Part shown: one piece after another, positions 7,950-15,445 of the stretch | How the letters are laid out: every line of letters starts with the position of its first letter | Numbering within the stretch: the stretch's first letter is position 1 | Assembly: GCF_001896135.2 (NCBI RefSeq) | Contig: NZ_MPOH02000016.1 | Coordinates: 63,425-127,424 of the forward strand | Origin: Streptomyces phaeoluteigriseus | Lineage (GTDB): Bacteria; Actinomycetota; Actinomycetes; Streptomycetales; Streptomycetaceae | Direction: 5' to 3' | Length of the DNA stretch: 64,000 bases | The notes under the pieces: generated by a model | Seen by the model: the letters and a program-made list of their open reading frames with translations, nothing else | Databases searched by the model: none | Told to the model about the DNA's origin: nothing | Position numbers and translations under genes: made by a program

Positions 7950-10034
7950 TCAGGCGGCCCGCTCCTTCGGCGCCCTCTCCGACGGCACCTGGGGCCCGGC
8001 CGACTCGCGCAGCCAGCGGCGCAGTACGCGGTGGACCTGCTCCGCGCCGACCAGGTCCGCGCCGTCCTCGGCCGGCGCGGACAGCGCGAGGGGGGACAGC
8101 AGGAACGGCTTCGACTGGGCGCCACCGAGGCCGCCGTGGGAGCCGATCTGCTCCTCGAAGGCGAGGACCTCGCCGTCGGCGGGGTCGTGGAAGGAGTTGA
8201 CCATGATGTCGGCGGTGTGCGGGAAGGAGTGCGTGCGGCGCACGGCCTCGGCGGCCCCCGGACCGAAGCCGGCCAGCGGACCGGGCTCCTCGTCGAGCCG
8301 GTCGACGGGGATCTCCGCGCCGTACGCGCCGAGGACGACCCCGCCGTGCTCCTCACTGCGCACCAGGAGAAAGCCGATGCCGGGGTGGTTGGCGAGCGTG
8401 GTGAGCAGCGCGGGGTGGCGGGCGTCGATCTCCTCCTTGCTCATCCGGTGCGGCACGTCGGGGAAGGAGACCAGGCCGAGGTTGCCGGAGGCGAGCACGA
8501 TCGGCTCCGAGCGGCGCGACGGGCGGTACTGTTCGCCGCCCTCCTCGACGGGCCTGCGCAGCGCGGCCCGGACGGCCGCGCGGGCCTCGGCGCCGCTGTG
8601 GGTACGGCGCGCCCGGCGCGGTACGGGCAGCCCGCAGCCGGCCCGGACCAGGTCGCCGAGGGTCAGGCCGTAGCGGGCACGGAAGGTCTCGCCGGGGCTC
8701 TGCCCGTGGTCGGACAGGACGACGACGCGGTACGGCCGCGGGGCGTGCTCGGCGACGTTCTCGATGAGCGCCAGGGAGCGGTCGAGGCGGGCGAGGACCT
8801 GCTCGGTGTCGCGGCCGAGCGGCCCGGAGTGGTGCGCCACCTCGTCGTAGGCGACCAGGTCGGCGTAGACGGCGCTGCGGCCGGCGAGCATGTCGCCCGT
8901 CACCGCGGCGACGACGACGTCCCGCTCGACGACGGTCGCGAACGCGCGGATGAACGGGTACAGGCCGCCGCGGGCCACCCGCGGGCGCTGCTTGCGCAGC
9001 CGGGCGCGGGTGGACTGCCCGATCTCCCGGCCCGCCTCCGCCACGAAGGACAGTGCGGTGCGCACGGCGTTGGCCGGATCGGAGAAGTACGCGAAGTATC
9101 CGGCCCGGGAACGGGTCGCGCTGCTACGGCGGCCCACGGCGATGGAGAGGACGAGGGCCTGTTCGCCGGCGCCGCCGCCGAAGAGGTTGCCGCGGCTGGC
9201 GCCGTCGGCGGCGAGCAGCCCGCTGTCGCCGGCGCGTTCCACGGCCCGGCGCTGGAGTTCGGCGGCGCTGGTCGGACGGTTGCAGACCATCACCTCCCGG
9301 CTCTCCTTCTCGTACCAGCGGAACGCGGGCACGTCGAAGTTGCTGCCGTGCAGGATGCCGAGCTGGCTGGCGCCGGTCTGGCTGGACCAGTCGGTGCGCC
9401 AGGGGGTGAGGCGGTGGGTGGGGCGGCGGGCCGCCGTGTCCGGGCGGGCGCCCAGCCACCTGGCGACGGTCGGCATCAGCCCCTTGCCGACGGCCGCGGC
9501 CAGTACGTCGTGGCCGACCCCGTCGAGCTGGATGAAGACGGTGCCGTGGGTGGCGGGGCAGGCCGGGCCGCCTCTGCGGCGGCGGTCGGCCAGGCGGTAC
9601 AGACGGCGCCGGTAGGCGTCGTCGTCACGGACGGCCAGGGCGCCGCCGGTCGCGGAGGCGACGGCGGACATCACGGCGGCGACGATGACGGCGGTCTCGG
9701 GGGCGGCCTCGCTCTGCCCGGACGGATTCAGCCGCAGGGCGAGCAGCAGCAGCGAGCCGTTGAGGAAGAACACCAGCAGGCCGAGGACGAGCGCCGGCAC
9801 GAGCAGCAGCAGCCGGACCAGCAGCGGCCAGGCCAGCGCCGACAGCACACCGAAGACACCGGCCCCGGCAGCCGCGGTGACGGCGATCGTGGTGGCGCTG
9901 TCCCCGTCCGGCGACTGGAGCCGGAAGTCCGGCAGGATCCCCGCGAGCACCAGCATCGTGACCGTGGACACGCCCCACACCGCGACGCTCCGCCCGGCCT
10001 GACTGACGGCCCGCCGCCAACGCCCCTCACCCAC
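7950..10034 (-). CDS. Membrane-anchored type I phosphodiesterase/alkaline-phosphatase-fold protein with holin-like N terminus
   Basis: A 694-residue protein. The first 150 residues contain four hydrophobic segments (about 17-35, 47-67, 69-95, 112-132) like the phage-holin-superfamily-IV-type module. The rest is an alkaline-phosphatase/nucleotide-pyrophosphatase domain with metal-site segments FIQLDGVGHD, DEVAHHSGP, VVLSDHGQSPGE and EQIGSHGGLGG. It probably hydrolyses a phosphodiester or phosphomonoester near the membrane. The start is GTG at 10034 with no clear ribosome site. It stands upstream of, and on the same strand as, the MoxR pair, with 87 bases between. Annotators often call the family 'phage holin family', but nothing here suggests a prophage. 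Confidence 0.82.
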   Translation of the reverse strand: MGEGRWRRAVSQAGRSVAVWGVSTVTMLVLAGILPDFRLQSPDGDSATTIAVTAAAGAGVFGVLSALAWPLLVRLLLLVPALVLGLLVFFLNGSLLLLALRLNPSGQSEAAPETAVIVAAVMSAVASATGGALAVRDDDAYRRRLYRLADRRRRGGPACPATHGTVFIQLDGVGHDVLAAAVGKGLMPTVARWLGARPDTAARRPTHRLTPWRTDWSSQTGASQLGILHGSNFDVPAFRWYEKESREVMVCNRPTSAAELQRRAVERAGDSGLLAADGASRGNLFGGGAGEQALVLSIAVGRRSSATRSRAGYFAYFSDPANAVRTALSFVAEAGREIGQSTRARLRKQRPRVARGGLYPFIRAFATVVERDVVVAAVTGDMLAGRSAVYADLVAYDEVAHHSGPLGRDTEQVLARLDRSLALIENVAEHAPRPYRVVVLSDHGQSPGETFRARYGLTLGDLVRAGCGLPVPRRARRTHSGAEARAAVRAALRRPVEEGGEQYRPSRRSEPIVLASGNLGLVSFPDVPHRMSKEEIDARHPALLTTLANHPGIGFLLVRSEEHGGVVLGAYGAEIPVDRLDEEPGPLAGFGPGAAEAVRRTHSFPHTADIMVNSFHDPADGEVLAFEEQIGSHGGLGGAQSKPFLLSPLALSAPAEDGADLVGAEQVHRVLRRWLRESAGPQVPSERAPKERAA

Positions 10035-10166
10035 GCCCCGTACACCTCACGTTCCGGCCCGTCGTCGATGCGGCCCTCTGCCCGTCCACCCTGTCATACG
10101 CGGGGACGGAGCCGGCCGGACACGGAGAGCCACGACAGCTCGCGCGGGAGTCGCGAGGCGACGCGG

Positions 10167-10568
10167 TCAACGCCCGTCGTAGCCGGCCGTCGGCATGGAC
10201 AGCCTGCGGTGCACCCGCGCCTTCATCTGCGCGTCGTAGGCGGGTTCGGCGACGCCCACCGTCTCCACCCGCACGCCCCGCCGCGCGCACTCCTCGGCGA
10301 ACTCCTCCACGGACGACAGGGCGCTCTCCAGGACCCGCCGGCTGGGCGCGACGAAGAGGTCGACGCCGGGTCTGACGCCGTCCCACAGCACGCAGTGGTC
10401 CGACCGCAGTCCGCGGACCAGCAGCTCCCGGCTGACGACGTAGCCCCGTTCGGCGGCCCACCGCGCGCACATCGCGTGCTGGCTGCGGGAGTCCACCAGG
10501 AAGGGATCGGCGTCCAGCTCCTCCAGCGGCGTCAGACTCGCGATCGCCGTGACCCGCACCGGTCCCAT
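10167..10568 (-). CDS. Small protein resembling a degenerate resolvase N-terminal domain
   Basis: A 133-residue protein with an ATG at 10568. The order of segments SRSQHAMCARWAAERGYVV, then FVAPSRRVLESALSSVEEF and then CARRGVRVETV is like the N-terminal domain of serine recombinases (helix, catalytic loop region, GVRV strand). The usual YxRVS catalytic serine motif is not present, and no DNA-binding domain follows. It is therefore unlikely to be an active recombinase. The resemblance is by pattern only; it could be a conserved hypothetical with a similar alpha/beta fold. It is divergent from the hydrolase gene at 10653. Confidence 0.6.
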   Translation of the reverse strand: MGPVRVTAIASLTPLEELDADPFLVDSRSQHAMCARWAAERGYVVSRELLVRGLRSDHCVLWDGVRPGVDLFVAPSRRVLESALSSVEEFAEECARRGVRVETVGVAEPAYDAQMKARVHRRLSMPTAGYDGR

Positions 10569-10652
10569 GGCGTCCCCCTCACCTCCGGGTTTCGCCGCCG
10601 ACCCTACTCCTGCCCGTAGGCTTCGGGGGAGTCGCGCGAAGGGGGCAGAGAG

Positions 10653-11426
10653 GTGCCGGTGGAGATCACCTGGTGGGGTCACGCCACCTGCACGATCACG
10701 GATGCGGACGTCCGTGTGCTGACCGATCCCCTGTTCGCCCGTCGGCTGGCGCATCTGCGGCGGCGCCGGGGGGCGTTGCCCACGCCGGACGCCTGGCGCG
10801 CGGACGTGGCGCTGGTGTCGCATCTGCACTCCGATCATCTGCACATTCCCTCGCTGGCGCGCCTCGCGCCGGGCACGCGCCTGCTGGTGCCCCGCGGTGC
10901 GCCGCGCGCCGTCCCGGGCCTGCGGCGCCTCGCGCACCTGCGGCTGACCGAGATGGCGCCGGGCGACGAGACGACCGTCGGCGGCCTGCGCGTACGGGCC
11001 GTACCCGCGCAGCACGACGGTCGACGGCTGCCGGTCGGGCGGCACCACTCCCCCGCGCTCGGGTACGTCGTGGAGGGCGAGGCGCGGACGTACTTCGCCG
11101 GGGACACCGGCCTGTTCGAGTCGATGGCCGAGGAGGTGGGGCAGGTCGACGTGGCTCTGCTGCCGGTGGGCGGCTGGGGGCCGTACCTCGGTGAGGGGCA
11201 CCTGGACGCGGGGCGGGCCGCGGAGGCGCTGGCCCGGCTGGCGCCGCGCAGCGCGGTGCCGGTGCACTACGGCACGTACTGGCCGATCGGGATGGACGCC
11301 GTGCGCCCCCATGAATTCCATGCGCCGGGCGAGGAGTTCGTGCGCCTGGCGGCGGAGCGCGCGCCGGGCGTGGTGGTGCACCGGCTCGCACACGGGGAGA
11401 GCGTGCGCCCCGAGGTCCCCCGATGA
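10653..11426 (+). CDS. Metallo-beta-lactamase-fold hydrolase (UlaG-like)
   Basis: A 257-residue protein with the metal-binding HxHxDH at residues 57-62 (HLHSDH), a WWGHAT start and the later YFAGDTG and PVHYGTYWP segments of the UlaG/NAPE-PLD-like branch of the metallo-beta-lactamase fold. It should bind two metals and hydrolyse an ester or phosphodiester, substrate unknown. Start GTG at 10653 follows a purine-rich stretch. It overlaps the next gene by four bases (ATGA), so it forms a two-gene unit with a DedA membrane protein. A second enzyme of the same fold lies close by at 12226-13278. Confidence 0.88.
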   Translation: MPVEITWWGHATCTITDADVRVLTDPLFARRLAHLRRRRGALPTPDAWRADVALVSHLHSDHLHIPSLARLAPGTRLLVPRGAPRAVPGLRRLAHLRLTEMAPGDETTVGGLRVRAVPAQHDGRRLPVGRHHSPALGYVVEGEARTYFAGDTGLFESMAEEVGQVDVALLPVGGWGPYLGEGHLDAGRAAEALARLAPRSAVPVHYGTYWPIGMDAVRPHEFHAPGEEFVRLAAERAPGVVVHRLAHGESVRPEVPR

Positions 11427-12049
11427 TGACGCTGGCCGCCGTCACGACGCTCGGACCGGCGGAGTCCACACAACAGGCGCTCGGTTACCCCTCGTTGTTC
11501 CTGTTGGTGCTGATCGGCGCGCTGGTGCCGGTGGTGCCGACGGGGGCGTTGGTGAGTTCGGCGGCCGTGGTCGCCTTCCACCAGACGGCGCCCTTCGCGC
11601 TGGCGCTGGTGTTCGTGACGGCGTCGCTGGCCGCGTTCTGCGGGGACGCGGCGCTGTACTGGCTGGGCCGGCGCGGGATGCGGTCGAGGAACGGCTCGCG
11701 CTGGCTGGCGGCGATCCGGTCGCGGGCTCCGGAGGAGCGGCTCGCCGGGGCCCAGGAGAAGCTCGCCGACCACGGTACGGCGGTGCTGGTGCTGTCCCGG
11801 CTGGTGCCCGCGGGCCGCATACCGGTCATGCTGGCGTGCCTGATGGCCGACTGGCCGCTGCGCCGGTTCGCGCGGGGGAACCTGCCGGCCTGTCTGGCGT
11901 GGGCGGTGACCTACCAGCTGATCGGGATCCTCGGCGGCTCGCTGTTCCCGGAGCCGTGGCAGGGCGTCGTGGCGGCGGTCGCGCTCACGCTGGCCGTCAG
12001 CGTGGTGCCGGGACTGTGGCGCCGGCTGCGTGAGCGGCCGGCCGGCTGA
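11423..12049 (+). CDS. DedA-family membrane protein
   Basis: A 208-residue integral membrane protein with hydrophobic segments near residues 22-50, 55-78, 145-165 and 172-195. The LSRLVPAGRIPVMLACLM segment is the DedA/SNARE-associated signature with its conserved arginines. DedA proteins act as lipid scramblases or carriers of polyprenyl phosphate or phospholipids. The gene is translationally coupled to the upstream hydrolase. The protein is of usual length for the family. Confidence 0.88.
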   Translation: MMTLAAVTTLGPAESTQQALGYPSLFLLVLIGALVPVVPTGALVSSAAVVAFHQTAPFALALVFVTASLAAFCGDAALYWLGRRGMRSRNGSRWLAAIRSRAPEERLAGAQEKLADHGTAVLVLSRLVPAGRIPVMLACLMADWPLRRFARGNLPACLAWAVTYQLIGILGGSLFPEPWQGVVAAVALTLAVSVVPGLWRRLRERPAG

Positions 12050-12060
12050 GAACCGCCCAC

Positions 12061-12182
12061 CGCGGGTCGCGGGTGGCCTGGGTCGTGGGTGGCGTGGATC
12101 GCGGATGGCGCGGGTCGCGGGTAGCGCGGCGGGCCGCGGGGGGCACGGCGCGCCGCGGTAGCGCGAGCCGCGGGTGACGCGC
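12061..12182. repeat. Degenerate short repeats in the DedA/hydrolase spacer
   Basis: The spacer between two convergent genes is filled with imperfect repeats of about 15 bases built on GGGTCGCGGGTGGCG (for example at 12062, 12078, 12092, 12110). The copies decay toward 12180. No gene is visible in the 176 bases. Confidence 0.6.
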
Positions 12183-12225
12183 CCCTTGAGGCACCGCCGC
12201 CCGCCCACCTGAACCGTGTGAACTC

Positions 12226-13278
12226 CTACAACACCCGCGAACCCCCCACCGGCATGTCCCACAGGTCCTCGCGGGCGAGGCCCGCCCTCTGCCAGGCGGC
12301 CCGCACGCGCGTGAGGGGTTCGAGGACGGGCTCGGCGGAGAGGACGAACGTGCCCCAGTGCATGGGGGCCATCCGGCGCGCCCCCACCTCGCGGGCCGCC
12401 CGTACCGCCTCCTCCGGATCGCAGTGGACGTCGCTGAGCCACCAGCGGGGGTCGTAGGCGCCGATCGGCAGCAGCGCCAGGTCGATTCCGGGGTAGCGCT
12501 GTCCGATGCGGGAGAACCAGTGGCCGTACCCCGTGTCGCCCGCGAAGTAGACGCGCTGTCCGTCGGGGTCGGTGAGGATCCAGCCGCCCCACAGGGAGCG
12601 GCAGGTGTCGGTGAGGCTGCGCTTGGACCAGTGGTGGGCCGGTACGAAGTCGAAGCGGACGCCGGACAGTTCGGCCGCCTCCCACCAGTCCAGCTCGGTG
12701 ACCCTGTCGAACCGGCGGCGCCGGAACCAGCGGCCGAGCCCGGCCGGCACGAACACCGGTGTGTCGCGCGGGAGTCGGCGCAGGGTCGGGGCGTCGAGGT
12801 GGTCGTAGTGGTTGTGGCTGATGACGACGGCGTCGACGGCCGGCAGTGTCTCCCACGGCACGCCGACGGGGGTGACGCGGGCCGGGGTGCCGATGATGCG
12901 ACGGGACCAGACCGGGTCGGTCAGGACGGTGAGGCCGCCGACACGCACCACCCAACTGGCGTGCCCCGCCCAGGTGACGGCGACCGTGCGGGTGTCGACG
13001 CGGGGCAGCGGGCCGGGCGCGAAGGGCAGCCGCGGGACGTCGGCGAGGCCTTCCCTCCCGGGCCGTACGGCGCCTTCGCGGGCGAAGCGGGCGAGGGCCC
13101 TGAGGCCGGGCAGCGGGGCGGTCAGCCGGTCGTGGAAGGTGCGCGGCCACACTCGGTGTTCACCCAGCGGGCGGGGCTCGGCCAGTGGCGGGACGGGGGA
13201 GGTCACGGGGGAGACGACCGGCGGGGTGCCGGTGTCCCGCACGGGCGTGGGGGTGGTCGACTCGGACTGCTGCGTCAT
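12226..13278 (-). CDS. Metallo-beta-lactamase-fold hydrolase, NAPE-PLD-like
   Basis: A 350-residue protein. Zinc ligands are seen in HNHYDH (155-160), with AGHASW before it and FAGDTGYG and MHWGTF after it. These are marks of the N-acyl-phosphatidylethanolamine phospholipase D-like group. A Pro/Thr-rich tail of about 35 residues starts the protein; there is no clear signal peptide. The ATG at 13278 overlaps the stop of the broken aminotransferase-like gene by four bases, and has no own Shine-Dalgarno site, so it probably depended on translation of that upstream gene. With the upstream frame broken twice, its expression may be reduced. Confidence 0.88.
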   Translation of the reverse strand: MTQQSESTTPTPVRDTGTPPVVSPVTSPVPPLAEPRPLGEHRVWPRTFHDRLTAPLPGLRALARFAREGAVRPGREGLADVPRLPFAPGPLPRVDTRTVAVTWAGHASWVVRVGGLTVLTDPVWSRRIIGTPARVTPVGVPWETLPAVDAVVISHNHYDHLDAPTLRRLPRDTPVFVPAGLGRWFRRRRFDRVTELDWWEAAELSGVRFDFVPAHHWSKRSLTDTCRSLWGGWILTDPDGQRVYFAGDTGYGHWFSRIGQRYPGIDLALLPIGAYDPRWWLSDVHCDPEEAVRAAREVGARRMAPMHWGTFVLSAEPVLEPLTRVRAAWQRAGLAREDLWDMPVGGSRVL

Positions 13279-14310
13279 CGAGGAGGCTCCCGTCGCTGAG
13301 CGTCGTCACGGAGATCGTCGAGGACCGACCTCAGACGGTTCAACGCGCGTCGCACGTGTGGCAGTTCCCACGGGGTGGGCGACGTCAGGCATTGCGTGCG
13401 CTGCGCGTCCGTCCCGCCCAGCAGCATGCCCGTGGAGAGCCGTACGCGCAGTTCCCCCAGGTCGTCGCCGAAGCGGTGGCCGCCCGGCGCGGGCATGCCG
13501 AGCCGGGCGGTGAGGAGGTCCTCCAGGTCCTGTGCGTCGCCGACACCCCGCACGGCCAGCGCCTCGCGCAGCGGCCCGAGGTCGGCGTACAGGTGCCGGC
13601 CGGCGCGCGGCGGCAGCGCGAGGCCGCCCGCGGCGACGACGGCGGTGTGCGCGGCGGCGGCCACGCCCGCGTGCAGCCGTACGGCGGCCTCCAGGCGCGC
13701 GGTGACGGGCTCGGGTTCGGTCAGGGCGAAGGCGGCGGCAGCGGCGACGGGGGCGGCCACGCGCGCGTCGAGCGCGGTGAGGACGTCGAGCACGCGCGCG
13801 TGGAGGTCGTCCCCGGTGGCGGTGTCGGGGAGCCGGGCGACGGCGGCGGGCCAGCCCGACGGGAGCAGGGCGCCCGCGAGGTCGCTGACGACGGTGACCC
13901 GGTCGGGGAGCATCTCGGCGGGACTGACCAGGACCGCGTCCTGCGGGGCGTGCAGGGTGTCGCGCCAGGTCTCGTCGCTGATCAGGTGCAGGCCCTCGCC
14001 CGCGGCGGCCTCCACAGCCTCGTGCAGCACCTCGGGCGGGGCGACGGTGGCGGTGGGGTCGTCGGCGACGGACAGCACCAGCAGCCGCGGGTCGCCGCCC
14101 TCGGCGCGGACCCGGCGCACCGTCTCCAGGAGGGCGTACGGGTCGGGGACGCGCCGCACTCGGCGGGCGTGGGCACATGGAAGACGGGCCTGCCCAGCAG
14201 CCGCGCGTAGGGCGCCCACCAGGCGGCGCAGGGCCGCGGCACCAGGACGCGCCGCCGAGGGCGGCGGTCAGCGCGAGCAGCAGGGCGGGGCGCCGGGCGC
14301 GGCCGACGCA
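13275..14310 (-). pseudogene. Aminotransferase-fold (PLP type I) gene, 5'-truncated with two frameshifts
   Basis: Three consecutive frames add up to one class I/II aminotransferase-like protein: RPALLLALTAALGG (to about 14256), then VLVPRPCAAWWAPYARLL (to about 14158), then VPDPYALLETV to the end. Each switch needs one added base, and both fall in the same 11-mer GCGGCGCGTCC (minus strand; 14245-14255 and 14147-14157). About 100 N-terminal residues are missing. The segment where the catalytic lysine should be reads VVSDLAGALLPSGW, and the readable protein from 14146 down contains no lysine at all, so even the parent family may not be a classical PLP enzyme. It is coupled to the hydrolase gene downstream. 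Confidence 0.75.
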
Positions 14311-14391
14311 CCCGCGGTCGATCCACACCTCGGGCTCGCTGAACGTGTGGAAGTCGCGGGTGGTCGCGTACATCATGCGGTTGTAGGTGTG
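14311..14391 (-). pseudogene. 27-residue fragment resembling a glycoside hydrolase family 43-type protein
   Basis: The stretch reading NRMMYATTRDFHTFSEPEVW looks like a piece of a GH43-type secreted glycosidase, where phrases like YATTRDF..FSEPEVW are typical. It is in frame with the secreted protein upstream (minus strand) and runs straight into the aminotransferase fragment. It is too short to be functional. The family assignment rests on one motif and is tentative. Confidence 0.4.
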
Positions 14392-14928
14392 GGCGGGCGG
14401 GCACGGCTGGGGTGTGGCGCAGGCCGCGGCGTGCGCCGGGGCGCAGTCCGGGGCGCTGGGGACATCCGGGGCGCTGGAGGCGCTCGGTGCGCTCGGTCCC
14501 GCGCCGCCCGCCCGAGGGACGTCGTAGGTGGCGCTCCATGGGCCGCCCTCGCCGCCGGGCGGTGCCGGGCAGGTGCCGTCGACGGTCCAGGCGGAGTCCG
14601 TGCCGACCGCGTCGGCCGGTACGTCGAGGTCCGCGGCCGGGGCGATGCGGGCGGTGCCCCGGTAGGCGGGGCCGGTCAGCTCGTCGCCCCCGGGCTCCAG
14701 GGTGAGTTCGACGGTGCCGTCCTCGAAGGCGTCCGAGACGGCTTCGATGGTCCGGGGGGCGGGCGCGCCGAGCGGGTCGCAGGTGACGGTGACGGTGACG
14801 CTGCCTCCCGGAGCGGCCGTGGCCGGGCTGATCTCCGCCGCCGGGTCCGCGGACGCGGCCGGGGCGACGCCGGACAGCACGGCACCGGCCAGGGCGGCGA
14901 CGGACAGGACACGGGCGGTGCGGCGCAT
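14392..14928 (-). pseudogene. Secreted protein, 3'-truncated, fused to unrelated fragments
   Basis: The ATG at 14928 has AAGGAG seven bases upstream. Residues 1-27 are a Sec signal peptide (RR start, hydrophobic core, APAASADP cleavage region). The mature part has a PGGSVTVTV segment, as in small Streptomyces surface proteins with an Ig-like domain, then a Pro/Ser/Ala-rich stalk. At residue 180 the sequence passes without a stop into a glycosidase-like fragment and then into the aminotransferase remnant. The native C terminus is missing. As it stands the frame would give a chimeric secreted product reading on to 13306. Confidence 0.65.
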
Positions 14929-15445
14929 GGGACGGCTCCTTCGGCCGACGACTGCGGGGCACATGTCCGTGCCCCATGGCCATCACAGCCCGCCCCGCCC
15001 GTCGGCGCCCGTGGCCACGGTCCATTGGCGGGACGGCCGCACCCGTTCGGGTGACCCGCCCACCGGGAGGGAACGAACCACGAGATCAGCGAGGAGCAGC
15101 TCCTACGCCACCCCTTCGAGGACCTGTTCCGCCGACCGGATACAGCAACGGCCGATCAGCCGGGAGACGTGCGTCCGCGAGTCCCCCGGCCCCCTCCGCG
15201 ATCTGACCGCGCGTCACGTCCCCGGACAAGCGCGGGGAGGCAATCGCCCGTTCGCGGGCCGGCAGCGCGGCGAGACGGTGCCCCACGGGCGTGCCCACCG
15301 TCCGAAGCAACGTGCCGCGTCCGCCCCGGCCCGCGCGGGCAGACGTCCGCCCAGGTTTTCCGGCGGTCCCGCGGGGTCACTCGCAAGGGGGCACGCAGAC
15401 GCACGCCCCTGTTCCCGTGCCTCGACGCCCAGGGAGGGCCATTCC
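14929..15445. other. 517-base spacer without a supported gene
   Basis: The region lies between the divergent secreted-protein remnant and the pyruvate-oxidase-like gene. One plus-strand stretch at 15076-15130 reads like coding sequence (EISEEQLLRHPFEDLF) but has no start codon or ribosome site, so it may be a gene relic. Nothing else was recognised. Confidence 0.4.

Noticed and set aside
6483..10619. Plus-strand frame of 1378 codons
   Set aside because: It is antisense to the MoxR, VWA and phosphodiesterase genes; low-complexity Arg/Gly/Ala content and no ribosome site. High-GC DNA gives long mirror frames.
15076..15160. Possible small gene before the pyruvate-oxidase-like gene
   Set aside because: A coding-like stretch exists but without start codon or ribosome site, and the downstream residues become low-complexity.
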